Source of the DNA: Candidatus Poribacteria bacterium
GTDB lineage: Bacteria; Poribacteria; WGA-4E; WGA-3G
Assembly (NCBI GenBank): GCA_009843785.1
Contig: VYCT01000196.1
Span: 1-41,231 of the forward strand
Reading direction: 5' to 3'
DNA: 41,231 nt
Below the pieces are notes generated by a model. The model worked only from the letters and a program-made list of their open reading frames with translations. It had not been told where the DNA came from and did no database searches. A program made the position numbers and the translations under genes. This document shows positions 1-9,611 of the stretch, piece after piece. The number at the start of each line of letters is the position of its first letter. Position 1 is the stretch's first letter.

Positions 1-145
1 GAATTCACCATGCCATTCCTATCAAGAAGCATCAACCAGATAGGAAAAGATGCGGACGAAACGAGCCGGCATCGCGATGAAAGTTTAACGGCAAGTTTTA
101 GCCCGCAAACTTCGCCAAAAATACCAAAAACAGGGACTCTATCTA

Positions 146-730
146 GTGGAACGACTCACCTCTTTCTACGCAAAGCGTGGCAAACATTTGTTTGATGCAA
201 TCGCTGCATTTTTCCTTATCATTATTTTTGCCCCGCTGATGGGATTGATTGCCATTCTTATTAAGCTCACCTCGTCCGGCTCCGTTTTTTTCTCGCACAA
301 GCGGGTTGGATTAAACAACGAACTGTTTATCATGCACAAATTTCGGAGCCTCCATGTTGATACGCCGTCCTATTCAGAGAAACCTGATTCGACGGACGAT
401 GAACGCATTACGCTGGTTGGCAAGTGGCTCCGTAAAACGAGTTTAGACGAGTTACCGCAGCTTTTCAATGTACTCAAAGGGGAAATGAGCCTCGTGGGTC
501 CACGGCCGGAAATGCCTTTCCTTGCTAAACATTATGAACCGTGGGAAAACCAACGCCACCTCGTCCGTCCGGGGATGACCGGGCTCTGGCAGCTCAGTCC
601 GCGTAGACAAGGCACAATCCGAGACGGTATTTCTGTTGATCTTGAGTATGTTGAGAATCTATCTTTTTGGAGCGATTTCAAAATACTCCTCCGCACCTTC
701 AAGGTTTTTTGGGATAGCAATACCTACTAA
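146..730 (+). CDS. Bacterial sugar transferase (undecaprenyl-phosphate sugar phosphotransferase family)
   Basis: N-terminal TM, then [54 protein letters not shown] start. Confidence 0.92.
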   Translation: MERLTSFYAKRGKHLFDAIAAFFLIIIFAPLMGLIAILIKLTSSGSVFFSHKRVGLNNELFIMHKFRSLHVDTPSYSEKPDSTDDERITLVGKWLRKTSLDELPQLFNVLKGEMSLVGPRPEMPFLAKHYEPWENQRHLVRPGMTGLWQLSPRRQGTIRDGISVDLEYVENLSFWSDFKILLRTFKVFWDSNTY

Positions 731-734
731 TCGG

Positions 735-1091
735 ATGAAAGTAGCGTTTGAAAACCTCAGTAGAGTACTGCGATACGGTTTTCAGTTGAAATGTCCACGA
801 TGTGGTAAAGGCGCGCTATTTCAAACCTTTTTCCGGATGTTTACCCATTGCACAACATGTGATTTGAAGTTTGAACGGGAATCCGGTTATTTTATCGGTG
901 CCATGTACCTCAACTATGGGGCAACTGTCCTCATCGCTTTTCCGAGTTATTTCCTCTTTGAAACCTTCACGGCTATCCCTTTCTTTGTCAATTTGGGTAT
1001 CTGGGCACTCTTTTCTGCGGTTTTCCCTATTTTCTTCTATCGTTATTCAAAAAGTCTGTGGCTGAACTTCGATTACATCTTTTCATCTTAG
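735..1091 (+). CDS. DUF983 family membrane protein
   Basis: CPRCGKGALFQTFF...CTTCDLKFERESGYFIGAMYLNYG pattern with following TM segments; ATG at 735 inside the longer ORF 636-1091. Confidence 0.8.
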   Translation: MKVAFENLSRVLRYGFQLKCPRCGKGALFQTFFRMFTHCTTCDLKFERESGYFIGAMYLNYGATVLIAFPSYFLFETFTAIPFFVNLGIWALFSAVFPIFFYRYSKSLWLNFDYIFSS

Positions 1092-1205
1092 TGTCCATTG
1101 ATGAAAAATCTTAGCACCCCTAATCTCTACTGGTGTTGTTCAAATTCATCGAAAACCCGATTTTGACAACGGAAAAATCGGCGCGAAAACCCAATAGTTA
1201 AAAAG

Positions 1206-1958
1206 TTACCTTGTGAAAATTTGCCCGCGGGTGTATGAACCCGCATCAGAAGCGAGGAACGTAAGTACCCGTGCCACACCAGCCGGATCTCCAAGTGAGT
1301 TCCGGGCATTTGCGACAGCTGCGTCTGCATCTTGCCCATCACGCTTCGCGGATTCCGCTATTTGCCCTAATTTAAGGGGCGTTGCTAAGCCTCCGGGGCA
1401 AATGGTGTGCATACGGATGCCCATTCCCCCAACTTGGTTTTCTACCGTCATGACAAGCCCATTGACCCCACCTTTGCTGGAAGCGTAAGCCACCGAGGAA
1501 CTCCCGCCACGGACCCCTGCTCCTGATGCAATACATAGGATAACACCGCCGTTCTCTCGTCCCATTATCGGCACGGCGTGTTTAAGTGCGAAAAAAGTGC
1601 CTTTCAGGTTCACGTCAATAACCGAGTCAAAAGTCGCCGCCTCAAAATCATCAATGCGAACGCTTGGACCGCGCAGAACACCTGCCGAAGTTACCAACGT
1701 GTCAATCCCACCAAACGCCGTATCAGCCGTTTCCATCAAATCCGCTACCTCAGTTTCGACGGTGACATCCGTGCGTTGGAACTTCGCGGTTCCACCATTG
1801 TCAATGATCGTGCGAAGCGTTTTTTCAGCATCTTCCTCATTAATATCCCCGAAGACGACCTTCGCGCCCGCTTTGGCGTATTCAATCGCTGTTGCTGCAC
1901 CAATCCCCGTAGAGCCACCAGTAATTACGGCTACTTTATTATTAAGTTGAACATCCAT
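1206..1958 (-). CDS. SDR family NAD(P)-dependent oxidoreductase
   Basis: GGSTGIGAA cofactor motif, YASSKGG active-site motif. Confidence 0.93.
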   Translation of the reverse strand: MDVQLNNKVAVITGGSTGIGAATAIEYAKAGAKVVFGDINEEDAEKTLRTIIDNGGTAKFQRTDVTVETEVADLMETADTAFGGIDTLVTSAGVLRGPSVRIDDFEAATFDSVIDVNLKGTFFALKHAVPIMGRENGGVILCIASGAGVRGGSSSVAYASSKGGVNGLVMTVENQVGGMGIRMHTICPGGLATPLKLGQIAESAKRDGQDADAAVANARNSLGDPAGVARVLTFLASDAGSYTRGQIFTR

Positions 1959-2155
1959 ATTGTCTCCCCCTGATTCTGTTGTGAAACGATTTCCGAATCA
2001 CAACAGTCTATTGACAAAAGTAATGGCAAGGTCGCAATACCCTTATACGTTCGGTAGGAAAGATTATATGTGGAATGCCGTGATAGCGCAAGCCTTTTTT
2101 GTGTTGACCCTGGCAGCAAGCGCGAATAAATGAGTTGTGTTAGATGGGAAATCGC

Positions 2156-2959
2156 TTAATTTTTGAACTGGAAACGATAAGGAATACGCAGGCGTTGGCT
2201 GACAACGACTTTGCCCTGTTTCGCTGGCACGAATTGGGACGCTTTGAGTGCTGCAACAGCCGCTTCTTCACACTCTAAACCGCTCACTTCAACAACTTTG
2301 ACAACTTTGATATTTCTTGCTATGCCATCCACGCCTATTGTTGCTTCAAGGACAACGAGCCCTTGTTTATGCGAGAGACGGGCAGATTCGGGATATATCG
2401 GATCCACTTTGCGGAAGAATTTGGCGTTTTGTGTCGGTTCGTTTAGGAGTGCAGAGATGGGTGGGAGTTCCGCAGCTTGTGTGCCTGCAATAGCAAGTGG
2501 TGTCGATGTCCACTGTGGACGTGGCATCCGTTTAGGTGTAAAGCGTGTTGGTTGTGAAACACTGCCTGTTGTTATATGCGGAGGTAAACGGTCCTGAAGG
2601 CCCCTCTCATCTTCTGTGCCAATTTCTGCAGGACTCGTCTGATGAACAGTGGAGATTGGGAGTGTATCAACAACGAATTGCAGTTCCTTTTGCTGGATGT
2701 GAGTAACTTCTGTAAGTGCTTGGATACGGGGCGGCTGTGAGTGTATTATATCTGGTCGTGTGCGTTCTGGTGTCTTGAGCCGACGTGGCGTGTGCAAAGT
2801 TTTTTGAGTCTTCGGGAGCGAGACAAACTCCGCGATGATCGCATCACCATACTTGTCTGGTGTCCCGACAATAGACAGCGAGGCGATTCCTACACCTATC
2901 AGGTGAAGGCAGATGGATAAAAGGACAGATTTGTTCAGAAATTGAATAGCGTTGTTCAT
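2156..2959 (-). CDS. Energy transducer TonB family protein
   Basis: N-terminal TM, proline-rich middle, C-terminal YPESARLSHKQGLVVLEATIGVDG...PYRFQF TonB C-domain signature. Confidence 0.85.
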   Translation of the reverse strand: MNNAIQFLNKSVLLSICLHLIGVGIASLSIVGTPDKYGDAIIAEFVSLPKTQKTLHTPRRLKTPERTRPDIIHSQPPRIQALTEVTHIQQKELQFVVDTLPISTVHQTSPAEIGTEDERGLQDRLPPHITTGSVSQPTRFTPKRMPRPQWTSTPLAIAGTQAAELPPISALLNEPTQNAKFFRKVDPIYPESARLSHKQGLVVLEATIGVDGIARNIKVVKVVEVSGLECEEAAVAALKASQFVPAKQGKVVVSQRLRIPYRFQFKN

Positions 2960-3207
2960 AATTTAAACACCTGCTTGCTAACTTTGCATCGGTAATCAAT
3001 ACATAACACAGTGGTGACGTATGCTTTGACGCTGTTTCTACGGGCAAAATGAGTATCTATACTGAATATAGTAGCAAGATTCGTGCCAATCTTTTGGACA
3101 GAATATTTAAAGCGCGCGAAAAAACTTGCAATTTCCCAATATTAATGGTAAAATTTTAGGGAGAAGAATCAAATTCACTCATAATTTGAATCAGGAGGAT
3201 AACCCCC

Positions 3208-3438
3208 ATGGAAGTGAGAATTGAATATTGCACCTCTTGAAACTACAAACCACAGGCAGCCAGTTTGGCAGATGCCTTGAAAGAAAAGTATGGTGCAGAA
3301 GTTGATAAAGTTGATCTGATTCCAGGCAGTGGTGGGGCTTTTGAAGTCTCATTAAACGGCACGCTGCTCTACTCGAAGTTAGAGACTCGGGAGTTTCCAA
3401 CGACAGAGCAGATAACAACTGCAATAGACGCTGCGTAG
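3208..3438 (+). CDS. SelW/Rdx-family selenoprotein candidate with in-frame UGA (CxxU)
   Basis: SD AGGAGG at 3193-3198, ATG 3208, in-frame TGA 3238-3240, TAG stop 3436-3438 (77 codons). Translation MEVRIEYCTSUNYKPQAASLADALKEKYGAEVDKVDLIPGSGGAFEVSLNGTLLYSKLETREFPTTEQITTAIDAA; PGSGGxFEVxxNGxLxYSKxxxxxFP is typical of Rdx proteins. Not in the ORF track. Confidence 0.9.
3254..3277 (+). promoter_or_regulatory. Putative bacterial SECIS hairpin for the SelW-like gene
   Basis: AGGCA-GCCA-[GTT]-TGGC-AGA-TGCCT: 5 bp + 4 bp stems with a 3-nt bulge; apical G 23 nt after the last base of the UGA. Confidence 0.75.
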
Positions 3439-3460
3439 TCTGAATCGCATTTTTGGAAGG

Positions 3461-3497
3461 GCGGAGGCTGTTATTGTATTGCCTCCGCTTTTCTTTT
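3461..3497 (+). terminator. Rho-independent terminator after the SelW-like gene
   Basis: GCGGAGGC (3461-3468) / GCCTCCGC (3481-3488), perfect 8 bp, followed by TTTTCTTTT. Confidence 0.88.
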
Positions 3498-3516
3498 GAC
3501 TTCTCAAGTTGAAACA

Positions 3517-4320
3517 TTACTCGACAGCAACGATTGCGATCTTCCATCGATCTGCTTGCTGAATGAGTACGTCAGCATCCATAACAAAAGTTCGCCGCGC
3601 TTCTACTGCCAGCACACCGGCGTTAGCTTGATGCAACACCTCTAACGTTTGCATGCCTACTGTCGGGACATCGATACGGAAGTCGTGATTCTCAGCAGAT
3701 GCTTTTACAACAACCACTCCCTTCCTTCCTAAATTTCCGCCTCTTTTAATAGTCGCATCTGTCCCTTCAATCGCTTCAATGGCAAGGACGATCTGATTTT
3801 TAACGACAACAGTTTGCCCAATATCCATATTGGCGATCTGGCGTGCGGTGGTGATACCGAGTTCGATATCTGCCTGTTGGCTTGCGGTAGGTGGTCGTTT
3901 GGTTAAAACACCCGGTTGTGGGAGGAGATCCTGAAGGTAGCGGTCTTGCGTGAGGATAGTAAGTCCGGCGGATTCAAGATAGTTAAGGGCTGCGTTGACA
4001 ATTACGGCGGGTTTTTCACGTCGGTTTTGGACTAAAATTTTGATGGTAGTCGTATCAATTTGGAATGGAAGAAGCAGGATATTTTTTTCGACCTTACCGA
4101 TAATCACGACCTCTTGGACACCTGCGTTGAGGAGCGTTCGCGCAATTTTTTGAATCTGTCCGACACCATAGGTATGAATTTCATGTGCAATCCCGGCAAA
4201 GCGTTGTACATCGGACTTTGTGATTTGGATGATAACCGGTTCTCGATCATGGGCGACAGCGGCACGAGCCAATAACACCGGTAGCTTACCTGCCCCCGCA
4301 ATAATCCCCAATTTTTCCAT
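3517..4320 (-). CDS. lpxI: LpxI family UDP-2,3-diacylglucosamine diphosphatase
   Basis: MEKLGIIAGAGKLPVLLARAA N-terminus; DUF1009-like KRGGNLGRKGVVVVKASAENHDFRIDVPTVGMQTLE; adjacent to lpxA and lpxC. Confidence 0.88.
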   Translation of the reverse strand: MEKLGIIAGAGKLPVLLARAAVAHDREPVIIQITKSDVQRFAGIAHEIHTYGVGQIQKIARTLLNAGVQEVVIIGKVEKNILLLPFQIDTTTIKILVQNRREKPAVIVNAALNYLESAGLTILTQDRYLQDLLPQPGVLTKRPPTASQQADIELGITTARQIANMDIGQTVVVKNQIVLAIEAIEGTDATIKRGGNLGRKGVVVVKASAENHDFRIDVPTVGMQTLEVLHQANAGVLAVEARRTFVMDADVLIQQADRWKIAIVAVE

Positions 4321-4486
4321 ATTTTTGTATTACCTTGCGGTTCGTTTAGGTAGGTTTTGCATAGGACGTGGCTCTCCGTAGCATTGAAGAAACTTCCAAG
4401 CAATACGCAGGAATACCGAAGCAAAACACCCTTCCATTTTATTACGGGCTTACGTTTCGGAGCAGAAGCCCAATATTTAAAATAGC

Positions 4487-5311
4487 TCAACCATTCAGGG
4501 TGCGGTTGGGTTGACTAAATCCGATGCCGCGTTTGGAGGCTTCAATAAATTCAAGAAGGTATTCAACTTCTGGAGTTGCTTCAAGTTCTTCCTTGACTCT
4601 GGCGACCGCATGTTTGAGCGGTAAACCGGAGCGGAACAAGATGCGGAATGCTTTCTTTAGTTCTGCAAGCGTTTCAGATGTCAGTTGCGCCAACGGATTA
4701 ATCCGAGATGTTCGGATACCGATACGGTTGAGACTCCGCACTCGCGCCGGTTGTCCAGCAGACAGCATGAAGGGTGGAATATCCTGTACAATCTTTGAGA
4801 ACCCTCCTGCCATTGCCATTTTGCCGACACGTACATATTGGTGCAGTGCAGCGTGCGCCCCCAATCGCACGTCATCTTCAATCACAACATGCCCCGCAAG
4901 CGAGACAAAATTTGCCATGATCGTTCTATTGCCGACGATGGTGTCATGTGCCAGATTAACCCAATTCATCAACAAGTTGTTGTCGCCAACGATAGTTGAC
5001 CCCTCTTCAAATGTTGACCTGGAGATAGAAACGTACTCGCGTAAAATATTGCGATTCCCGATTTTTACATAACTCCGCCAACCGTCGTACTTCAAGTCTT
5101 TAGATTCGTTCCCGATGGTAGCACCGAAGAAAATCTTACATTCTTCACCAATTGTTGTCCATTTCTCAATCTGAACATGCGGACCTATCACGGTGCCACG
5201 CCCGATATGAACGTCTTCACCGATAAGGCTATACGGTCCGACCTTGACACCCTCTTCCAGCATCGCTTTTGGAGAAATAATAGCCGTTGGGTGAATATTA
5301 GTTTCTAACAT
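4487..5311 (-). CDS. lpxA: Acyl-[ACP]--UDP-N-acetylglucosamine O-acyltransferase
   Basis: IHPTAIISPKAMLEEGVKVGPYSLIGEDVHIG hexapeptide repeats, NLLMNWVNLAHD, LNRIGIRT C-terminal motif. Confidence 0.95.
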   Translation of the reverse strand: MLETNIHPTAIISPKAMLEEGVKVGPYSLIGEDVHIGRGTVIGPHVQIEKWTTIGEECKIFFGATIGNESKDLKYDGWRSYVKIGNRNILREYVSISRSTFEEGSTIVGDNNLLMNWVNLAHDTIVGNRTIMANFVSLAGHVVIEDDVRLGAHAALHQYVRVGKMAMAGGFSKIVQDIPPFMLSAGQPARVRSLNRIGIRTSRINPLAQLTSETLAELKKAFRILFRSGLPLKHAVARVKEELEATPEVEYLLEFIEASKRGIGFSQPNRTLNG

Positions 5312-5455
5312 AGATGCCCCTCTCTAATGGCTACCGGTAGTCGGTTAAGACGCGGTTTGGAACGGATAACCTCTCCGTGGCGTACACCAAGTGAGAGTAG
5401 ATTGTTACAGGAGATCTCTTGACTGATAGCCGCTAGCTGGCTGCTGATAGCCGAT

Positions 5456-6742
5456 TCAGACAGATGCCAGGACGATTGATAGTTCAGCCTCAGTTGCAAG
5501 CTCGTCTCCTACATAAACACGCCCTTCGATCCGTGCAAGCCTGCTCCGCAGTTGTGCGACCTCTATCTCCAATCGAAGTTGATCTCCAGGAATGACGGCA
5601 CGCCGGAATGTCGCCTTACTGATTGAACGAAAGTAACCGAGTTCACCCTCTTTACCGATGTCCCGAAGCACGAGCCATGCGGCGAGTTGTGCCAGTGCTT
5701 CAATCTGTAGCACACCCGGCATCACCGGCTGCGTTGGGAAGTGTCCCTCAAAAATCGGTTCGTTGTAGGTCACGTTCTTAATGCCGACGGCCCGTTTTTT
5801 ACTCTCATATTCAATAACTCTATCAACCATACACATCGGATGCCGATGCGGTAACACTTCATAGATTTCCATAACTTCAATCGGTTCTTGAACGGGTGGC
5901 TGTTGAAGGTGCCCCGCCTCAGCGAGGGCTTTCACAAATTCGGCATGGAATGTATGTCCAGTGCGCATTGCGATAACGTGCGCCTTCGGCAGGTGCCCCG
6001 CGAGATAAAGATCACCAATCAGATCCAAGATTTTATGTCGGACAAACTCATCGTCAAAGCGGGGCGGTGTGCTGGGTTCCCCCGCCGCGTTGATAACAAG
6101 GACATTATCATAACTCGCGCCTTTCCCGATGCCAAGTGCCTGTAGTGCTTCGATTTCATCCTCAAAACAGAAGCTGCGCGCCGGTGCTATGTCACGGGCG
6201 TATGATTCTGGCGTTATTTTGAATGTCGCTATTTGTGGCGTCGTTTGTGGGTGTGCGTAAACGAACGTTACCTCTAACGCATCAGCAGGCAATAAAACGA
6301 GTTGTCTGTCTCCTGAGGAAAGTGAAAACGGTTCTGCGACCTCGATAGCATTCCGGGGCGCGTCTTGTGAGACAAGCCCGACCGCTTGAATATTTTCGAC
6401 ATACGGCATCGCACTTCCATCAAGCCCAGGCGGTTCCGGGGCATCGAGTTCCACGACAGCGTTATCAACACCGAGGCCTGCTAAAGCAGAAAGGATGTGT
6501 TCGACGCTACTCACCGATGTATCGCCACTGCGTAAGCTGGTGCATCGTGGTAAAATGTCTGCCCAGTTTTCCTGACATACCTTCACTTCTGGAGCGTCTG
6601 CGATATCTACACGCCGAAAGACGATACCGGAATTCGCGGATGCCGGTTTCAAGGTCAATGTTACAAGTTCCCCTAACATTAACCCTTTTCCTGTAATTGT
6701 TATCTCGTTTTGAATTGTTTGCTGTGAATCTGCCTTTTCCAT
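5456..6742 (-). CDS. lpxC-fabZ: Bifunctional LpxC deacetylase / FabZ 3-hydroxyacyl-ACP dehydratase fusion
   Basis: LpxC: SVEHILSALAGLGVDNAVVELDAPEPPGLDGSA, RHKILDLIGDLYLAG; FabZ: LPHRHPMCMVDRV, PIFEGHFPTQPVMPGVLQIEALAQ. Confidence 0.95.
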   Translation of the reverse strand: MEKADSQQTIQNEITITGKGLMLGELVTLTLKPASANSGIVFRRVDIADAPEVKVCQENWADILPRCTSLRSGDTSVSSVEHILSALAGLGVDNAVVELDAPEPPGLDGSAMPYVENIQAVGLVSQDAPRNAIEVAEPFSLSSGDRQLVLLPADALEVTFVYAHPQTTPQIATFKITPESYARDIAPARSFCFEDEIEALQALGIGKGASYDNVLVINAAGEPSTPPRFDDEFVRHKILDLIGDLYLAGHLPKAHVIAMRTGHTFHAEFVKALAEAGHLQQPPVQEPIEVMEIYEVLPHRHPMCMVDRVIEYESKKRAVGIKNVTYNEPIFEGHFPTQPVMPGVLQIEALAQLAAWLVLRDIGKEGELGYFRSISKATFRRAVIPGDQLRLEIEVAQLRSRLARIEGRVYVGDELATEAELSIVLASV

Positions 6743-6919
6743 TTTTTAAGTGTTATCGGCTATCGGCGGGAATGGCTATCAGCCGTCAGGGCGGTTTCCC
6801 TCAGCAAGACACGCAAGCGTCACGAAACGTTTCTTTTCTTTGCTGACTGCCGACTGCTGACTGCTATTCCTGTTGACAGCTATTAGACAACTATCCCTTC
6901 GATTTGTTGTAAAGCATGC

Positions 6920-8002
6920 CTACCGTTCACGAGAGGCACGTCGAATTTTTCGTATCATCCTGTTATGTTCTGAAAGCGTCTTTGAAAAGTGATGTTTTCC
7001 TTCGCCTATTGCTACAAAATAAAAATAGTCTGTTGTTTCCGGGCGCAGTGCTGCTATGATTGAATCGATACCCGGATTGGCAATAGGTCCCGGAGGTAGC
7101 CCCTTGTGTTTGTATGTATTATAGGGCGAGTCAACACTTAAATCTGCTCTCGTTAAAAGCCGTTTTGGGTTTCCTAAGGCGTACAGTACTGTTGGATCTG
7201 CCTGAAGCCGCCACTTTTGTTTCAGTCGATTATGGAAAACACTCGCGATCCGAGGACGCTCTGGTTTAGATTGCGCCTCCTTTTCGATCACGGAGGCAAG
7301 CGTTACGATTTCATGCTGTGTGAGCCCTAAGTTTTGTGCTTCTTTATCAAACGTTTCAACCCACCGCTGCTTGAATTCATTAAGCATCATCTCAACTGCC
7401 TTTTCAGCCGTTGTCCCTTTCGCGAACTTGTACGTATTCGGGAAAAGGTATCCCTCTACCGTCTTACCTTCAAGACCGTGCGCTTTCAACAGACGAGGCG
7501 ATTCGGTGGCGGTCTGAAATGCTGTAGCTGTGCCGAAACCTGTTGTTTCCCAAAGTTGAGCGATGGCGGATGTCGTTAACCCTTCTGGAACTGTCAGACT
7601 AACGAGCGTAACCTGTCCTTTTTCAAATTCATCAACAAGGTGCCACAACGCCATATTCCGTCGCAGCGCATAAATCCCTGCCCGTAAACGTTTGCCAGTT
7701 CCCCTATGTCGGACAATTATACGGAAGGCATATTCGCTCCGAATTAACTTTTGTTCAACGAGCCGCTTTGCTATTGCTCGCGAACTGCTGCCAATTGGCA
7801 CCTCGAAATTAACAACCTCTTCCGAAGCGGATGGCGGTAACATTAAGAATACTCCAATTGATAAGCCGATGATGCAGAGCGCGCCGAGACCGCAGAATGT
7901 CAATATGCTTATTTTAATGATTCGCTTTTTTTCTGTTGACCCCATGCGTTTTAAAGGCATTCCAGTTGTGATATTTTCACGTTCTGACGGGCGATCAGGC
8001 AT
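6920..8002 (-). CDS. mltG: Endolytic transglycosylase MltG (YceG-like)
   Basis: EGYLFPNTYKF, ASVIEKEAQSKPERPRIASVFHNRLKQKWRLQADPTVLYALG, SPYNTYKHKGLPPGPIANPG. Confidence 0.95.
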   Translation of the reverse strand: MPDRPSERENITTGMPLKRMGSTEKKRIIKISILTFCGLGALCIIGLSIGVFLMLPPSASEEVVNFEVPIGSSSRAIAKRLVEQKLIRSEYAFRIIVRHRGTGKRLRAGIYALRRNMALWHLVDEFEKGQVTLVSLTVPEGLTTSAIAQLWETTGFGTATAFQTATESPRLLKAHGLEGKTVEGYLFPNTYKFAKGTTAEKAVEMMLNEFKQRWVETFDKEAQNLGLTQHEIVTLASVIEKEAQSKPERPRIASVFHNRLKQKWRLQADPTVLYALGNPKRLLTRADLSVDSPYNTYKHKGLPPGPIANPGIDSIIAALRPETTDYFYFVAIGEGKHHFSKTLSEHNRMIRKIRRASRER

Positions 8003-8437
8003 TTATTGGTAGATGCTGTCGGCTTCACGATCCTGATTCAAATAGTCAGTGAGAATGATCACTGCTGCGACCTCGTCAATCAGTTCTTTCTGTTCTTTTG
8101 TGTCTTTGTTAAGTTCTCGTAATATCTCTTCAGCCTCAGCGGTTGTAAAGCGTTCGTCCTGAAATTCAATCGGGATGTTGATGACACCCTCCAGGCGTTG
8201 CGCGAACTTCTGAATTTTTTCCGCTTGTGGTCCAATCGAACCGTCAAGTGAGATAGGTAACCCGATAATAACACGTTCTACCTTGTGGATGGAAATGAGG
8301 TCTGAAATAGCAATCAGATCGACTTTCCGATTTTTCCGAGTCAGCGTACACAGTGGGTGTGCGGCAACCCCGAGTTCATCACTGAGGGCAACCCCAATAC
8401 GTATATCACCAACGTCTAATCCGAGTAAAATTGCCAT
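8003..8437 (-). CDS. ruvX: RuvX/YqgF family putative Holliday junction resolvase
   Basis: LGLDVGDIRIGVALSDELGVAAHPLCTL, VIIGLPISLDGS, DERFTTAEAE. Confidence 0.93.
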   Translation of the reverse strand: MAILLGLDVGDIRIGVALSDELGVAAHPLCTLTRKNRKVDLIAISDLISIHKVERVIIGLPISLDGSIGPQAEKIQKFAQRLEGVINIPIEFQDERFTTAEAEEILRELNKDTKEQKELIDEVAAVIILTDYLNQDREADSIYQ

Positions 8438-8681
8438 AAGAGCTCCATTTTTTTTTGTTATCTATCGTCAGATAATTGATTGCTGAACACCGAATCAGAA
8501 GCGGCCTGAACGTAAAATCGGGACTACTAATCCGAAGAACGTTTCAGTTAAAATTTTACACGAAAAGTTGTGTGTAGTCAAGGAAAATCTGGTGAAGGCA
8601 AAAATTCCGATAGAGGGTTGATAAATAACGCTAATTTGTGCTATAATTTCGGCAAATAAAACAGAGGGAAGGTATCAAACA

Positions 8682-9611
8682 GTGCAATTGCCTCTCGAGT
8701 TTAATGAAGATAATCAAACGACTAACCATTATCTCTATTATGGCGATAACCTCTCGATTCTTCAGCAGTATATTGAGGATGAGCATGTTGGTCTAATCTA
8801 TATTGATCCCCCGTTTAACACTGGAAAACTTCAGAAACGCACGGAGATTGAGGTCGAACTGGATGCCAAGGGCGACCGCGTGGGTTTTCAAGGCAAGACA
8901 TACCGCACCTACAAGGGCAAAACCACACACTATACCGACAAGTTTGAGAGTTCGGATGCCTACTTAAAGTTTTTACGTCCTCGTTTTGAGGAGGCGTACC
9001 GGGTGCTGCATCCACACGGCAGTTTCTTCCTCCATATTGATTATCGGGAAGTGCATTATTGTAAGGTGATGCTTGATGAAATTTTCGGGCGGGAATCGTT
9101 TATGAACGAGATTATCTGGGCTTACGATTATGGTGGTAGACCTAAGTCACGGTGGCCCGCTAAGCACGATAATATCTTGTGGTACGCTAAAAACCCTAAG
9201 CACTATACCTTCAATTTCGATGAGATGGATAGAATCCCGTACATGGCACCCGGTTTAGTTGGTAAAGAGAAGGCAGCACGAGGCAAAACACCAACCGATG
9301 TCTGGTGGCATACCATCGTCAGTACCAACGGAAGTGAAAAGACGGGTTATCCTACGCAGAAACCGCTCGGAATACTTAATCGTATTGTCAAGGTACATTC
9401 AGCACCAGGCGATATCCTCTTAGATTTTTTTGCTGGTAGTGGTACATTTGGAGAGGCAGCAGCAAGGCACAATCGTTCCTCTATTTTGATTGATAATAAT
9501 ATTCCTGCGATTAAGATTATTATCGACAGGTTAAAATTTCATGGTATTAAGCTAGTCAACGCCAGTTACGAAACATTAATGGAGGAAGTTGATGAAAAAT
9601 CTTCCGCTTGA
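8682..9611 (+). CDS. Site-specific DNA methyltransferase (amino-MTase, motif IV before motif I)
   Basis: YIDPPFNTG motif, later DILLDFFAGSGTFGEAA motif; GTG start after GAGGGAAGG. Confidence 0.93.
   Translation: MQLPLEFNEDNQTTNHYLYYGDNLSILQQYIEDEHVGLIYIDPPFNTGKLQKRTEIEVELDAKGDRVGFQGKTYRTYKGKTTHYTDKFESSDAYLKFLRPRFEEAYRVLHPHGSFFLHIDYREVHYCKVMLDEIFGRESFMNEIIWAYDYGGRPKSRWPAKHDNILWYAKNPKHYTFNFDEMDRIPYMAPGLVGKEKAARGKTPTDVWWHTIVSTNGSEKTGYPTQKPLGILNRIVKVHSAPGDILLDFFAGSGTFGEAAARHNRSSILIDNNIPAIKIIIDRLKFHGIKLVNASYETLMEEVDEKSSA

Noticed and set aside
1206-1230. Possible truncation of the SDR C-terminus (ends GQIFTR)
   Set aside because: Homologues usually extend a few residues more, but core motifs are complete and the difference is too small to call a pseudogene.
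3191-3547. Minus-strand 118-aa ORF from the track
   Set aside because: It lies antisense over the SelW-like gene and terminator, has no recognisable domain, and overlaps the end of lpxI.
4524-5072. Plus-strand 182-aa ORF antisense to lpxA
   Set aside because: Low-complexity antisense translation of a clearly conserved gene; no domain or RBS support.
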